From: G965267185 sp965267185 | Lineage (GTDB): Bacteria; Pseudomonadota; Alphaproteobacteria; UBA6615 | Assembly (NCBI GenBank): GCA_965267185.1 | Contig: OZ253937.1 | Span: 248,001-312,000 of the forward strand | Direction of reading: 5' to 3' | Length of the DNA: 64,000 nt | Shown: one piece after another, positions 51,061 through 59,949 of the stretch | Position numbering within the stretch: the stretch's first letter is position 1 | Layout of the letters: the number at the start of each line of letters is the position of its first letter | The notes under the pieces: model-generated | The model's input: the letters and a program-made list of their open reading frames with translations, nothing else | The model's database searches: none | What the model was told of the DNA's origin: nothing | Translations under genes and position numbers: made by a program

Positions 51061-52122
51061 ATGGAGAATGTCGCGCTTATATCCGGGATCACCGGGCAAG
51101 ACGGTGCCTATCTGGCCGAGTTTTTACTCGGCAAGGGATACACGGTTCATGGCGTGAAGCGCCGGTCGTCGTCATTCAATACCGGCAGAGTCGATCACCT
51201 CTATTTGGATCCTCACGAAGAAAGCATTCGCTTCTTCATGCATTACGGCGACATGACCGATGCCACCAATCTGATCCGCATCGTGCAGGAAACCCAGCCG
51301 ACGGAAATATATAACCTGGCTGCGCAAAGCCACGTTCAAGTTAGCTTTGAGACTGCCGAATATACCGCGAACGCTGACGGGCTTGGCACATTGCGCTTGC
51401 TGGAAGCCATCCGCATTCTCGACATGGCCGACCGGGTTCGGTTTTACCAGGCCTCCACGTCGGAGCTCTACGGCAGGGCAGCCGAGACTCCGCAAAATGA
51501 AAAGACGCCATTTTATCCGCGCAGTCCCTATGGCGTGGCAAAACTTTACGCCTATTGGATAACGGTGAATTACCGCGAAGCGTTTGGAATGCACGCATCC
51601 AACGGCATACTTTTCAATCACGAGGGCCCGACGCGTGGCGAGACATTCGTCACCCGCAAGATCACCCGCGGCGTCGCGGCGATCGAACATGGCCTGCAGG
51701 ATAAGATCTATTTAGGCAATCTCGATGCCCGGCGAGACTGGGGCCATGCCCGTGATTTTGTCGAGGGCATGTGGCTGATTCTGCAACAAAGCGAGCCCGA
51801 CGATTACGTTTTGGCGACCGGGGAATGCCATACGGTTCGCGAGTTTGCCGAGCGTGCCTTCGCCGTCGTTGGCCGGGAGATCGTCTGGCAAGGTTCGGGG
51901 GCCGAGGAAGTCGGGATCGACGCGGCGACCGGCGACCTATTGGTCGAGGTCGACCCGCGCTATTTCCGCCCGACCGAGGTGGATGTTCTTCAAGGCGACG
52001 CCTCGAAGGCGCGAAAGAACCTTGGATGGTCATACCGCATCGGATTCGAGGAACTGGTGCGCGATATGGTCGAGTCTGACATGAACATTGTCGCGCAGGA
52101 GCGCCGATACGGTGTCGAATAG
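51061..52122 (+). CDS. gmd: GDP-mannose 4,6-dehydratase
   Basis: This 353-residue cytoplasmic SDR enzyme converts GDP-D-mannose to GDP-4-keto-6-deoxymannose. Cofactor loop ITGQDGAYLAEFLLGKGY is near residue 8, followed by HGVKRRSSSFNTGRVDHLY, the catalytic threonine-glutamate in QASTSELYG and YxxxK in YGVAKLYAYW, then NHEGPTRGETFVTRKITR, all Gmd hallmarks. An AAGGA ribosome-binding sequence precedes the start. It overlaps fcl, so the two first steps of GDP-fucose synthesis are coupled. Confidence 0.97.
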   Translation: MENVALISGITGQDGAYLAEFLLGKGYTVHGVKRRSSSFNTGRVDHLYLDPHEESIRFFMHYGDMTDATNLIRIVQETQPTEIYNLAAQSHVQVSFETAEYTANADGLGTLRLLEAIRILDMADRVRFYQASTSELYGRAAETPQNEKTPFYPRSPYGVAKLYAYWITVNYREAFGMHASNGILFNHEGPTRGETFVTRKITRGVAAIEHGLQDKIYLGNLDARRDWGHARDFVEGMWLILQQSEPDDYVLATGECHTVREFAERAFAVVGREIVWQGSGAEEVGIDAATGDLLVEVDPRYFRPTEVDVLQGDASKARKNLGWSYRIGFEELVRDMVESDMNIVAQERRYGVE

Positions 52123-53074
52123 CGATTTCGTCTATGACCTGCGCGGCAAGAAGGTTTGGGTTGCCGGCCACCGCGGCATGGTGGGGTCGGCAATCGTTCG
52201 GCGGCTGGCGCGCGAAGATTGCGATTTACTGACCGTGGAGCGTGGGACGGTTGATCTGCGCTCGCAAGCCGATGTTGCGCGTTGGATGCAGGATAGTCGG
52301 CCCGACGCGGTGTTTTTGGCCGCTGCTACCGTTGGCGGCATTCTTGCCAACGACACCCGCCCGGCCGAGTTCCTCTACGATAATCTGGCCATCGAAACGA
52401 ATATCGTACACGCGGCCAAGGAAGCGGCGGTCGACAAGCTCATGTTCCTTGGCTCAGCCTGCGTCTATCCACGGCTGGCAGAACAGCCGATGGCCGAAGA
52501 TGCCTTGCTGACGGGGCCGCTGGAACCTACCAACGAGTGGTATGCGATTGCCAAGATCGCTGGCATCAAACTCTGCGATGCGTATCGCCGGCAATATGGT
52601 TGCGACTTTATTTCGGCGATGCCGAACAACTTGTACGGTCCGGGTGACAATTTCGACCTGGAGAGCAGCCATGTCGTTCCCGCGCTGATTCGCAAAATTG
52701 ATGAGGCCAAACGGGCAGGTGAGGGCGCGGTACATATATGGGGTACGGGAAAACCCCTGCGCGAATTTCTTTACGTTGACGATTGCGCTGATGCGCTGGT
52801 GTTTCTGATGCAACGCTATTCGGGCGAAGGGCACGTCAATATCGGTTCCGGTGAGGAAGTTTCGATAATTGAACTTGCCCAGACGATTGCCGACGTCGTC
52901 GGGTTCGACGGTACGTTCGAGCTCGACACTGGCCGGCCGGATGGGACCCCCAGAAAACTGCTTAACGTCGATAAGCTCGCGGCGATGGGCTGGAGTTCTA
53001 AGACGCGTTTGAAAGACGGGCTGGAGTTGGCCTATACGGCTTACCGGTTGCAGTTGGAAACTCCAACCAACTAG
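52112..53074 (+). CDS. fcl: GDP-L-fucose synthase
   Basis: This 320-residue epimerase-reductase makes GDP-L-fucose from the Gmd product with NADPH. Motifs are VAGHRGMVGSAIVRRL, FLAAATVGGILANDTRPAEFLYDNL, the catalytic LGSACVYPR and YAIAKIAGIKLC, and MPNNLYGPGDNFD. The GTG at 52112 with AGGAG ten bases upstream is the best start and overlaps gmd by 11 bases; a TTG at 52088 is an alternative. Fucose here probably enters a surface polysaccharide or lipid-linked glycan made by the neighbouring transferases. Confidence 0.96.
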   Translation: MSNSDFVYDLRGKKVWVAGHRGMVGSAIVRRLAREDCDLLTVERGTVDLRSQADVARWMQDSRPDAVFLAAATVGGILANDTRPAEFLYDNLAIETNIVHAAKEAAVDKLMFLGSACVYPRLAEQPMAEDALLTGPLEPTNEWYAIAKIAGIKLCDAYRRQYGCDFISAMPNNLYGPGDNFDLESSHVVPALIRKIDEAKRAGEGAVHIWGTGKPLREFLYVDDCADALVFLMQRYSGEGHVNIGSGEEVSIIELAQTIADVVGFDGTFELDTGRPDGTPRKLLNVDKLAAMGWSSKTRLKDGLELAYTAYRLQLETPTN

Positions 53075-53237
53075 GAAAGTCTGCGGTAGCTCAATAGGGG
53101 GAAGCACGGCGCGAACGACGACCAACCCGCCCGTTCAGTGCGCCAACAGGAGGAGTTCGCCTTGTTGGTCTCATATTCCTCGGCGGCTGCGCAGGGTCTT
53201 GTATTCTTGAGAGACGAACGGCTATCGGAGTGAAAAT

Positions 53238-54620
53238 TTGTCTTCCCCATTGACCAAGACCCAGGTTTTTCTTTTGGTGGTTTTGGCGCTTGCCGTTCGG
53301 CTGTCGTACCAACAGCTCGTTCCGTTCTTCGACGGCAGTTACCACAACGGAAGCGATACCGTTAAATACATCGTCGGCGCTTTATCGATCCTTGAACATG
53401 GTGAGATGACCTTCGTTCAAGATGGCGAGTTGCGCACGGACTTCAGCCGCATGCCGATTTATGCGCATTTCGTCGCTTTCATTTTCTGGCTCACGGGCGG
53501 CGAAAACCTAGGCGCGGTGGCGGCCGTGCAAGCGGTGATCAGCTCTTTTACGGTCGTCGCGATCGGGTTGATCGCGGGAGCCTTCGATCGGCGGTGGATT
53601 GTGCCCGCCGCGGTCATGGCCTCGTTCTGGCCTGCCTTCGTTGTCTACACGTCGTGGGTGCTGACCGACAGCCTGTTCATCGATTTGTTTACCTGGGGGT
53701 TATGTGCGTGCGTGTGGGCATCGAAGAGCGCGCGGCCGATACCTCTCCTCGTCGCTGCGGGTGTTGCTTTCGGGCTTGCTGTACTGACGCGCCCGGTCCT
53801 GATGTTCTTTCCCTACGTTCTCGCACCCGCCTTGGCCTACCTCCTGTTGGCGGGTCAAGGGAGGCGATGGGGGCGGGCAATCGTTCGTGCAGCGATCCCG
53901 GCGGTTATCCTTATGTTGTTTCTGGTGCCGCGCTTGGCAGCGACCTACGCCGAATACGGCGTTCCCGTGGTCACCACTCAGTCTGGCGTTCACGCGCTGA
54001 AGTTGATCTATCCTTGTTTGCGCACGGATCCGAATTGTGACCGTGATTCGATCCTGCAAGAGGCAACCGAAACCGTTGAGGTGCGGCTTGCGGCGCTAAC
54101 CGATGAGGAGCGCGCAAACCCTGTGCGCGTCGAGGCGGTTTACCGAGAAGTCGCTCTCGAAATGGTGCTCGAGATACCGCCGCATATTTTTATTCTCTCG
54201 GTGCTCGACAGTTCCCTTCGCTCGGTGGTGCAGACAATGCTGTACGAAGTCGGCGATCAGCTAAATCAAAACCCTCAGTATTTTTCAGCAATCCAGGGAT
54301 CGACACTGGGCGAACGGGTCAAAAACTTTGTAGCTGTCATATTTAGCCAGCCCTTCATGTTCATCTGGGCTGTGGCTCAGTCAGCCATTCTGATCGCCCT
54401 ACCGGTCCAGCTTGTCGGCTTGGTCGACGGATTGCGCGATCCGACCCGCCGTCCATTGGTCGTCTTTCTGATTGTCACGGCCGGTTACTTCCTCGCGATC
54501 AACCTGTCCTTCGGGAACCCGAAATACGGGCTTCCCCTCAACCCGGCGCAAATCGTTCTGTTGATTGCCGGGCTCAGTACAGTCCTCGGTTGGCGCCGGC
54601 GACGACCGCAAACCGGATAA
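53238..54620 (+). CDS. GT39/ArnT-like membrane glycosyltransferase
   Basis: This 460-residue polytopic protein has about ten hydrophobic segments. An early RLSYQQLVPFFDGSYHNGSDTVKYIVGALSILEHGE carries acidic residues in the first periplasmic loop, as in ArnT/PMT-type (GT-C) enzymes that use polyprenyl-phosphate sugars. RMPIYAHFVAFIFWLTG also fits. The TTG at 53238 with GGAG eight bases upstream is the likely start. It follows fcl by about 160 bases. It probably adds a sugar to a glycan or protein on the periplasmic side. Acceptor unknown. Confidence 0.82.
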   Translation: MSSPLTKTQVFLLVVLALAVRLSYQQLVPFFDGSYHNGSDTVKYIVGALSILEHGEMTFVQDGELRTDFSRMPIYAHFVAFIFWLTGGENLGAVAAVQAVISSFTVVAIGLIAGAFDRRWIVPAAVMASFWPAFVVYTSWVLTDSLFIDLFTWGLCACVWASKSARPIPLLVAAGVAFGLAVLTRPVLMFFPYVLAPALAYLLLAGQGRRWGRAIVRAAIPAVILMLFLVPRLAATYAEYGVPVVTTQSGVHALKLIYPCLRTDPNCDRDSILQEATETVEVRLAALTDEERANPVRVEAVYREVALEMVLEIPPHIFILSVLDSSLRSVVQTMLYEVGDQLNQNPQYFSAIQGSTLGERVKNFVAVIFSQPFMFIWAVAQSAILIALPVQLVGLVDGLRDPTRRPLVVFLIVTAGYFLAINLSFGNPKYGLPLNPAQIVLLIAGLSTVLGWRRRRPQTG

Positions 54621-54692
54621 GCGCGACTGGCTACAGCCATCCGGTTCGAAACGTCGAATTGCGATGTGGGCGCCGCTTTAACCCAATCGGTC

Positions 54693-55493
54693 CTATTCTG
54701 CCGGAACGGTTCCTTTGACGGCGTGCGCGACACAAGCAAACGAGCGTGGTCCATCCTCTTCACCGTCGAGATAGGCGCTGCGGAGAAGACCGCGGAGACG
54801 GTTGAGCGCCTCGGGGGAGAGCGATCCGATGTATTCGGCGTATACACCCTGCTTGCCAAGATGCGGCGACCAGAAATCCTCGAAGGATTTGAAATTCATG
54901 CGCGTCGCAATCTCTTGCGCTTCGATATTTTCGAATCCCGCCTGTTTCCACGCTGTCGCCAATTCGCCGGGATGGGTCATTGGCCTTGTGAAATTCCTGG
55001 CGCGGTACTCGTTAGCGCTTGGATCAGCTACCGCCGCGGTATCCCAGAAGATTCGGTTGGTTACATGGCCGCCCCTCGCGTCCAAGACCGCCGCAGCGAC
55101 GATACCGCCCGGGCGGGCCACGCGGCGCATCTCTTTCAGCGCCTGTTGCGTGTCCGCCACGAATGAAAGCATTAGCAGCGATAAGACCCGGTCGACGCAA
55201 TTGTCATTCAATGGGATATCAACGGCGTCGCCGACGCGAAACTCCACGCGCGGCTCGTCGTTCCGCTCTCGAGCATATTCGATATAGGCTTCCGAAACAT
55301 CGACCCCGTATATAATCCGGCATTCGCGCCGGCGCGCGAGCGCGAACATTGCGCTGCCGGTGCCGCAACCCAGATCGAGCACGCTTTCGTGGTCGCCAAC
55401 CCCGGCAAAGTCGAGGAACACTTCCGCCAATTGCCGGCTCCAGCGGCCCATATGGCGTTCGTAGGCATCGCCGTCAGTTGCAGGAAACGACAT
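54693..55493 (-). CDS. Class I SAM-dependent methyltransferase, copy 2
   Basis: This 266-residue paralogue of the methyltransferase at 47.6 kb opens with the same TDGDAYERHMGRWSRQLAEVFLDF, then LDLGCGTGSAMFALARR, GVDVSEAYI and RVARPGGIVAAAVLDARGGHVTNRIFWD, and ends AVKGTVPAE where copy 1 ends AVKGTVPQE. It lies downstream of a Gfo/Idh gene, the reverse order of the other pair. Substrate unknown; the close resemblance suggests duplication with shared function. Confidence 0.88.
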   Translation of the reverse strand: MSFPATDGDAYERHMGRWSRQLAEVFLDFAGVGDHESVLDLGCGTGSAMFALARRRECRIIYGVDVSEAYIEYARERNDEPRVEFRVGDAVDIPLNDNCVDRVLSLLMLSFVADTQQALKEMRRVARPGGIVAAAVLDARGGHVTNRIFWDTAAVADPSANEYRARNFTRPMTHPGELATAWKQAGFENIEAQEIATRMNFKSFEDFWSPHLGKQGVYAEYIGSLSPEALNRLRGLLRSAYLDGEEDGPRSFACVAHAVKGTVPAE

Positions 55494-55624
55494 ACTATTC
55501 TCCTATAAAGCGACGACGCTATGCACCACGGCTTAAAATTTGCTAAATTTTTCAATGAGTTGCACATACAGCAGTAGGTAGAGATTCAGATGATTCCCTG
55601 CTGTGTGGCGGCGTATTTCGTGGG

Positions 55625-56584
55625 TCAGCCAACCCTCTCGCGCTTGCCGGAGGCGAGCGAACGTTCGAGGGCGGCGAGCACCGCCACGTCGTGGATCATC
55701 TGATCGGTGGTGAATTTATAGTCGGCTGTCCCGGCGATGGCGTCGGCGAAACCTTCCATATTGGCGCGCACGGGATCGACGGCCTCGACCTTGCGGATTT
55801 CGGTGTCGCCATCGGGCCGCGAGATTTCCAGTTCACCCGGATTGAGCACTTTGACCCAAGCCTCCGACCCGAAGACGTTGAGCATCCGGTTCATCGGCGT
55901 AACCATAATATTGCCGACATAGGCGCTGGCGCCGCATTCGAAGGTGAGCAGGGCGGAGGCCGCGTCGAGCGGTTGGATGCGGTCGAGCGCTTGCGCGTAG
56001 ATCTCGGCGACGTTGCCGATATAGGAGCAGAACAGGTCGATATAGTGGCTGCCCATATGGTAGAGCCCGCCGCCCGGCGCTTCGTTGGGGTCGTGACGCC
56101 AGCTTACGAATCCCGATAGCGTTTTGTGGCTGGTGTTGCCCTCCAGGTGCATGATGGTACCGAGTTCGCCGGCATCGATCATCCGTTTGATCTCGGTTTG
56201 CGCCGCGCCGTAGCGCTGGTTGTGACCGAGGCCGAGCTGGATACCGGCGTCTTTCGCCGCGGCGACGGCGCGCTCGGCGTCAGCGACGTTGAGCGCGAAC
56301 GGTTTCTCGGTGAACACATGTTTGCCGGCGGCTGCCGCGGCGACGATTTGATCGGTATGCAGGCTGTGGGGTGTGACCAGCACCACCGCGTCGACCTCGG
56401 GATCGTCGAGAGCGTCTTGGAAATCGGCGGTCAGTTCGAGGCCGTGTTCGTCGGCGAACTCGCGCGAGGCATCGAGATCGAGATCGACCGCCCGGCGTAT
56501 CTTCACCTTGTCGCTTTTGTTGTGCACCGAGTTGACGTGCATCCGGCCCCACCAACCCAGGCCGATAATCGCTGTATTGAGCAT
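55625..56584 (-). CDS. Gfo/Idh/MocA-family oxidoreductase, copy 2
   Basis: This 319-residue paralogue of the gene at 46.6 kb has NTAIIGLGWWGRMHV, FTEKPFAL, LGLGHNQRYGAAQTEIKRMIDAGELGTIMHLEGNTSHK and GGGLYHMGSHYIDLFC with the probable catalytic histidine region. An NAD(P)-linked sugar or cyclitol oxidoreductase is expected. The start at 56584 aligns with copy 1. It is about 130 bases upstream of the second methyltransferase and diverges from the flavin-dependent oxidoreductase. Confidence 0.88.
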   Translation of the reverse strand: MLNTAIIGLGWWGRMHVNSVHNKSDKVKIRRAVDLDLDASREFADEHGLELTADFQDALDDPEVDAVVLVTPHSLHTDQIVAAAAAGKHVFTEKPFALNVADAERAVAAAKDAGIQLGLGHNQRYGAAQTEIKRMIDAGELGTIMHLEGNTSHKTLSGFVSWRHDPNEAPGGGLYHMGSHYIDLFCSYIGNVAEIYAQALDRIQPLDAASALLTFECGASAYVGNIMVTPMNRMLNVFGSEAWVKVLNPGELEISRPDGDTEIRKVEAVDPVRANMEGFADAIAGTADYKFTTDQMIHDVAVLAALERSLASGKRERVG

Positions 56585-56656
56585 GCTTCCCCCTGAAAGT
56601 ACGCGGTTACGTCCATTATTTTGCGACAGAGTAACATCATAATCGGGCCGGGGGGC

Positions 56657-56676
56657 CATGTTCATACATGTTCATA
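56657..56676. repeat. Tandem 10-bp direct repeat in a divergent promoter region
   Basis: CATGTTCATA occurs twice without spacing (56657-56666 and 56667-56676), between the leftward Gfo/Idh gene and the rightward flavin-dependent oxidoreductase gene. One helical turn of spacing makes a regulator-binding site possible. Confidence 0.5.
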
Positions 56677-56767
56677 TAGTGAGATTTTTGTGCCGATATG
56701 GTTTTGTGCGGTATCGGTGCAGTGCTAATTTGAGACTGGTATGCAACGCCGCGGTTGGAGGAAATGA

Positions 56768-57799
56768 ATGAAGTTCGGATTATTCGGCAGCGCCCAGGCC
56801 AAGCGCGGCCAGGGCCCCGATGTCGACAGCGCCAAAGGCTATCGCGACTATCTCGAATATAACGTCGAGGCGGAAGGCCTTGGATTTCATAGTGCTTTTG
56901 CGGTCGAACATCATTTCACCGGCTTCGGTCAGGTCTCCGCGACGATCAATTTGCTGACCTATCTGGCGGCGCAGACGACGACCCTGCGGCTCGGCACTGC
57001 GGTCATGGTGCTACCCTGGCACAATCCGGTGTTGCTCGCGGAGCAGGCAGCGACCCTCGACCTGTTGTCGGGCGGCCGGCTCGATTTCGGCGTCGGCAAG
57101 GGATACCGGTTCAACGAGTTCGAAGGCTTCGGCATTCCCATGGAGGAAGCGGCCGACCGGTTCGAAGAATCGCTCGACGTTTTGACCCGCGCCTGGACCA
57201 CCGACGACCCATGGTCCCACGAGGGCAAGTTCTGGAACTTCAAGAACGTGCTCGTGGAGCCGCCGACGATACAGAAACCCCACCCGCCGTTCTGGATGGG
57301 GGCGGGCAGTCCCAAATCGATCGAGGCGGTCGCCGAGCGCGGTTACAACCTGCTGCTCGATCAGTTCGCCCCCGTCGATGTGACGCTTGAGCGCATGGCG
57401 ACGTTCCGCGAGGCGGTGGAGGCGCGCGGGCGCAAGTTCGATGCCGCTGAGGTGGGCGTGGCGCGTGGGCTCTATGTTGCGAAGGATGCCGCCGACCGCG
57501 ATGCCGCCATTGAGCGGCGGCGGGCGGCGCGGGCCCGCGTCGACAACCTGGCGCAGCGGCCCGACGGCGCCAACAAGGCGTCGATCATGTCCTACGACGA
57601 CACCACCGAAACGGCGTTGGAAGCGTCCCTGTTTGGAACGATCGACGAGATCGCCGAAAAGATTTCCCGCCTGCGCGACGGCGGAGTTCGCTACCTGCTG
57701 CTGTCGGACGGCGGCTCGGGTATCGAGGGTCTGCGGCGGTTCTCGGCTGAGATCATGCCGGCCTTTGCGGACAGCGATACCGCCGAAGCTGCCGAATAG
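56768..57799 (+). CDS. LLM-class (luciferase-like) flavin-dependent oxidoreductase
   Basis: This 343-residue bacterial luciferase-fold enzyme contains MKFGLFGSAQAKRG, FHSAFAVEHHFTGFGQVSATINLLTYLAAQTTTLRLGTAVMVLPWHNPVLLAEQAATLDLLSGGRLDFGVGKGY, and WSHEGKFWNF followed by KPHPPFWMGAGSPKSI, all standard for the alkanal-monooxygenase-like group. It would use reduced FMN (or F420 in some branches) and oxygen. A strong GGAGGAAA ribosome-binding sequence precedes the ATG. Single gene ended by a hairpin terminator. Substrate unknown. Confidence 0.93.
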   Translation: MKFGLFGSAQAKRGQGPDVDSAKGYRDYLEYNVEAEGLGFHSAFAVEHHFTGFGQVSATINLLTYLAAQTTTLRLGTAVMVLPWHNPVLLAEQAATLDLLSGGRLDFGVGKGYRFNEFEGFGIPMEEAADRFEESLDVLTRAWTTDDPWSHEGKFWNFKNVLVEPPTIQKPHPPFWMGAGSPKSIEAVAERGYNLLLDQFAPVDVTLERMATFREAVEARGRKFDAAEVGVARGLYVAKDAADRDAAIERRRAARARVDNLAQRPDGANKASIMSYDDTTETALEASLFGTIDEIAEKISRLRDGGVRYLLLSDGGSGIEGLRRFSAEIMPAFADSDTAEAAE

Positions 57800-57827
57800 G
57801 CGATTACACTCAGCCCCAACTGAAAAG

Positions 57828-57880
57828 TTGGCCTTACCGGCGCGTTGCGATGACGTGCCGGGGAGGCCAATTTGTTGTTT
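57828..57880 (+). terminator. Intrinsic terminator after the LLM-class gene
   Basis: Arms 57828-57841 (TTGGCCTTACCGGC) and 57857-57870 (GCCGGGGAGGCCAA) pair over 14 positions with one wobble and one mismatch, followed by TTTGTTGTTT. It lies about 30 bases after the stop codon. Confidence 0.75.
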
Positions 57881-57945
57881 AGGCCCCGTGTTGCCGCCGG
57901 CCGGTTGTGACACCATGTGTAAAGTTAGATTCCGAAGGAAATGCG

Positions 57946-58698
57946 ATGACCCTGGCGCTTTATCACCACGACCGGTCCACCTGCAGCCAAAAGGTGCGGA
58001 TTTGTTTGGCCGAGAAGCGCGTGCCGTGGGATAGCCGCCCGGTCGATCTGGCAAATTCGGAAAACCTGTCGCCGGAATATCTCAAGATCAATCCCAACGG
58101 TGTGGTGCCGGCGTTCGTGCATGACGGACGGCCGATCATAGAGTCGACGGTGATGTGTGAATATGTCGACGAGGTGTGGCCCGACGAGCCGAAGTTGAGC
58201 CCCGCCGACCCGGCGGACCGCGCCGACATGCGGGCGTGGCTGCGCTTCATCGACGAGGTGCCGTCGATGGCGATCCGCGTGCCGAGCTTCCAGAACGTGT
58301 TTCTCGACCGCTTCCTGGCGATGAGCGAGGAGGAGTATGCCGCCTTCCGCGATCAGAACACCTTGCGGCGCGACTTTTTCATGCGCCTCAACCGCACCGG
58401 GTTCAGCGACGAGGAATACGACAACTCGATCCGCCAACTGAAAATGACCATCGAGCGCATGGATGAAGCACTGGAGCGCGGGCCGTGGCTGATCGGCGAG
58501 CAATATACGATTGCCGATATCTGTGTCGCGCCGCTGTTTCAGCGCATGGAAGATCTCGGCATGGCGGAGTTCTGGGAAAACACACCGCGCGTGGCCGATT
58601 GGTTCGAGCGGATCAAAGCCCGCCCGGCCTATCAGGAGGCGTTCTACGAAGGATCGCGCCTTATCGACCGGCCTGACCCGCTGCGCCTGGACGCTTGA
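57946..58698 (+). CDS. Glutathione S-transferase family protein
   Basis: This 250-residue cytosolic protein has a thioredoxin-fold N-terminal domain: LALYHHDRSTCSQKVRICLAEKRVPW with the active-site serine/cysteine region, and NPNGVVPAFVHDGRPIIESTVMCEYVDE with the cis-proline and glutathione-gamma-glutamyl contacts. The all-helical C-terminal domain ends YTIADICVAPLFQRM and then ERIKARPAYQEAF. GAAGGAA precedes the ATG at 57946. Likely conjugates or removes glutathione from electrophiles, fitting the xenobiotic-type enzymes around it. Confidence 0.92.
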   Translation: MTLALYHHDRSTCSQKVRICLAEKRVPWDSRPVDLANSENLSPEYLKINPNGVVPAFVHDGRPIIESTVMCEYVDEVWPDEPKLSPADPADRADMRAWLRFIDEVPSMAIRVPSFQNVFLDRFLAMSEEEYAAFRDQNTLRRDFFMRLNRTGFSDEEYDNSIRQLKMTIERMDEALERGPWLIGEQYTIADICVAPLFQRMEDLGMAEFWENTPRVADWFERIKARPAYQEAFYEGSRLIDRPDPLRLDA

Positions 58699-58705
58699 GA
58701 CCGCC

Positions 58706-59122
58706 TTACGCGGTCTTCGGTTTCGGCAGCTTCGCTTCTTTTTCGACCGTCGGGCCTTCGGCCTCTACCCAGGCGCTATACCCGCCGGCCATGTGGGCGA
58801 CCGGGGCGAGTCCCATGCGGTGGACTGACTGTGCGGCGAGCGCCGAGCGCAACCCGCCGGCGCAGTAGAAGATGAACTTCTTGCCCGAGCTGAAATCTTC
58901 CCGGTGGTAGGGGCTTTCCGGATCGACCCAGAATTCCAGCATGCCCCGCGGGGCGTGGATCGCGCCGGGGATTGTGCCGTCGCGCCACAGCTCGCGAATG
59001 TCGCGGATATCGACAAGCACCGTATCGGGGTCGTCGCGCACTGCGAGCACTTGGTCGACCGATAAGGTCTCGATTTCCTGCTCCGCCTCGGCGCAGAGCT
59101 CTTTGATGCCTTTGGTAATCAT
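58706..59122 (-). CDS. Rhodanese-like domain protein
   Basis: This 138-residue single-domain rhodanese shows VLVDIRDIRELWRDGTIPGAIHAPRGMLEFWVD, the active-site cysteine in FIFYCAGGLRSALAAQSVHRMGL, and HMAGGYSAWVEAEGPT. It would carry sulfane sulfur on that cysteine. The ATG at 59122 is the sensible start; upstream codons in frame look non-coding. It is convergent with the GST gene, 7 bases apart, and forms its own leftward unit. Confidence 0.92.
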   Translation of the reverse strand: MITKGIKELCAEAEQEIETLSVDQVLAVRDDPDTVLVDIRDIRELWRDGTIPGAIHAPRGMLEFWVDPESPYHREDFSSGKKFIFYCAGGLRSALAAQSVHRMGLAPVAHMAGGYSAWVEAEGPTVEKEAKLPKPKTA

Positions 59123-59214
59123 CGTTCCCCGACCCGTTTTGCTATGGTTGGCGCTTCCCTGAGCTATCCGTTGCGCTACCCAAGTGTCAACCCGTCGACA
59201 GAGGGGGGACGGTA

Positions 59215-59949
59215 CTAGCCTTCCCGCACAAGAATAGGTCGGGTGAGGTCGCGCAGGCTTTGCTTCTGCTCCCCCTCGGCGTCGAAGTTCGCCGGGTCGA
59301 GCCAGGTCTCGAACGCGTCGCGGAGCCGCGGCCACTCGGAATCGATACAGGCGTACCAAGCGGTGTCACGGCTGCGGCCCTTGTAGATCGTTGCTTGCCG
59401 GAAAATGCCCTCGTAGCTGAAGCCTAACCGCTGGGCCGCGCGGCGCGACGGCCCATTGAGAGAATCGCACTTCCACTCGTAGCGGCGGTAACCGAGCTCG
59501 AACACCCGCTTCATTTTGAGATACATCGCCTCGGTGGCGATACGGCTGCGCTGCATAAGCGGCGAAAACATGATCGAGCCGACTTCGATGGAACCAACCG
59601 ATGGCTCGATATTCATGAAGGCCCCGTTACCGACGGCCTTGTCCGTAGCGCGGTCGATATAGGCGAAGAACATCGGATCGGGTTGACCGGCGATGTCCGT
59701 CAGCCAGCGATCCGATGCCTCTTGGTCATCGAACGGCCCTTCGATGCGGTAGGTCCAGTTGCGCCCGTCGGGATCGCTCGAAAACGCTTGGAACAGATCG
59801 GCGCCATGACGCGTCGGGTCGAGCGGCTCGATCCGGCAGTATCGTCCTTCGATGGGGTCGCGCGGTGGCGGAGGCGGCGGCGTCCAGCCCGGCAGTTCCG
59901 CGCCGATGGGTTGGCCAAAAGCGTTTCGTCTGGCGGGTTCGTTTGTCAT
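59215..59949 (-). CDS. GNAT-family N-acetyltransferase (RimJ/RimL-like)
   Basis: This 244-residue protein has a proline-rich leader (WTPPPPPPRDP), then a GNAT domain: RYCRIEPLDPTRHGADLFQAFSSD, VGNGAFMNIEPSVGSIEVGSIMFSPLMQRSRIATEAM (acetyl-CoA loop region) and YRRYEWKCDSLNGPSRRAAQRLGFSYEGIFRQA. It resembles the acetyltransferase_3/RimL group, which often modifies N-termini or small amines. It overlaps the MFS transporter stop by four bases (ATGA) and is last in a leftward operon. Confidence 0.9.
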   Translation of the reverse strand: MTNEPARRNAFGQPIGAELPGWTPPPPPPRDPIEGRYCRIEPLDPTRHGADLFQAFSSDPDGRNWTYRIEGPFDDQEASDRWLTDIAGQPDPMFFAYIDRATDKAVGNGAFMNIEPSVGSIEVGSIMFSPLMQRSRIATEAMYLKMKRVFELGYRRYEWKCDSLNGPSRRAAQRLGFSYEGIFRQATIYKGRSRDTAWYACIDSEWPRLRDAFETWLDPANFDAEGEQKQSLRDLTRPILVREG

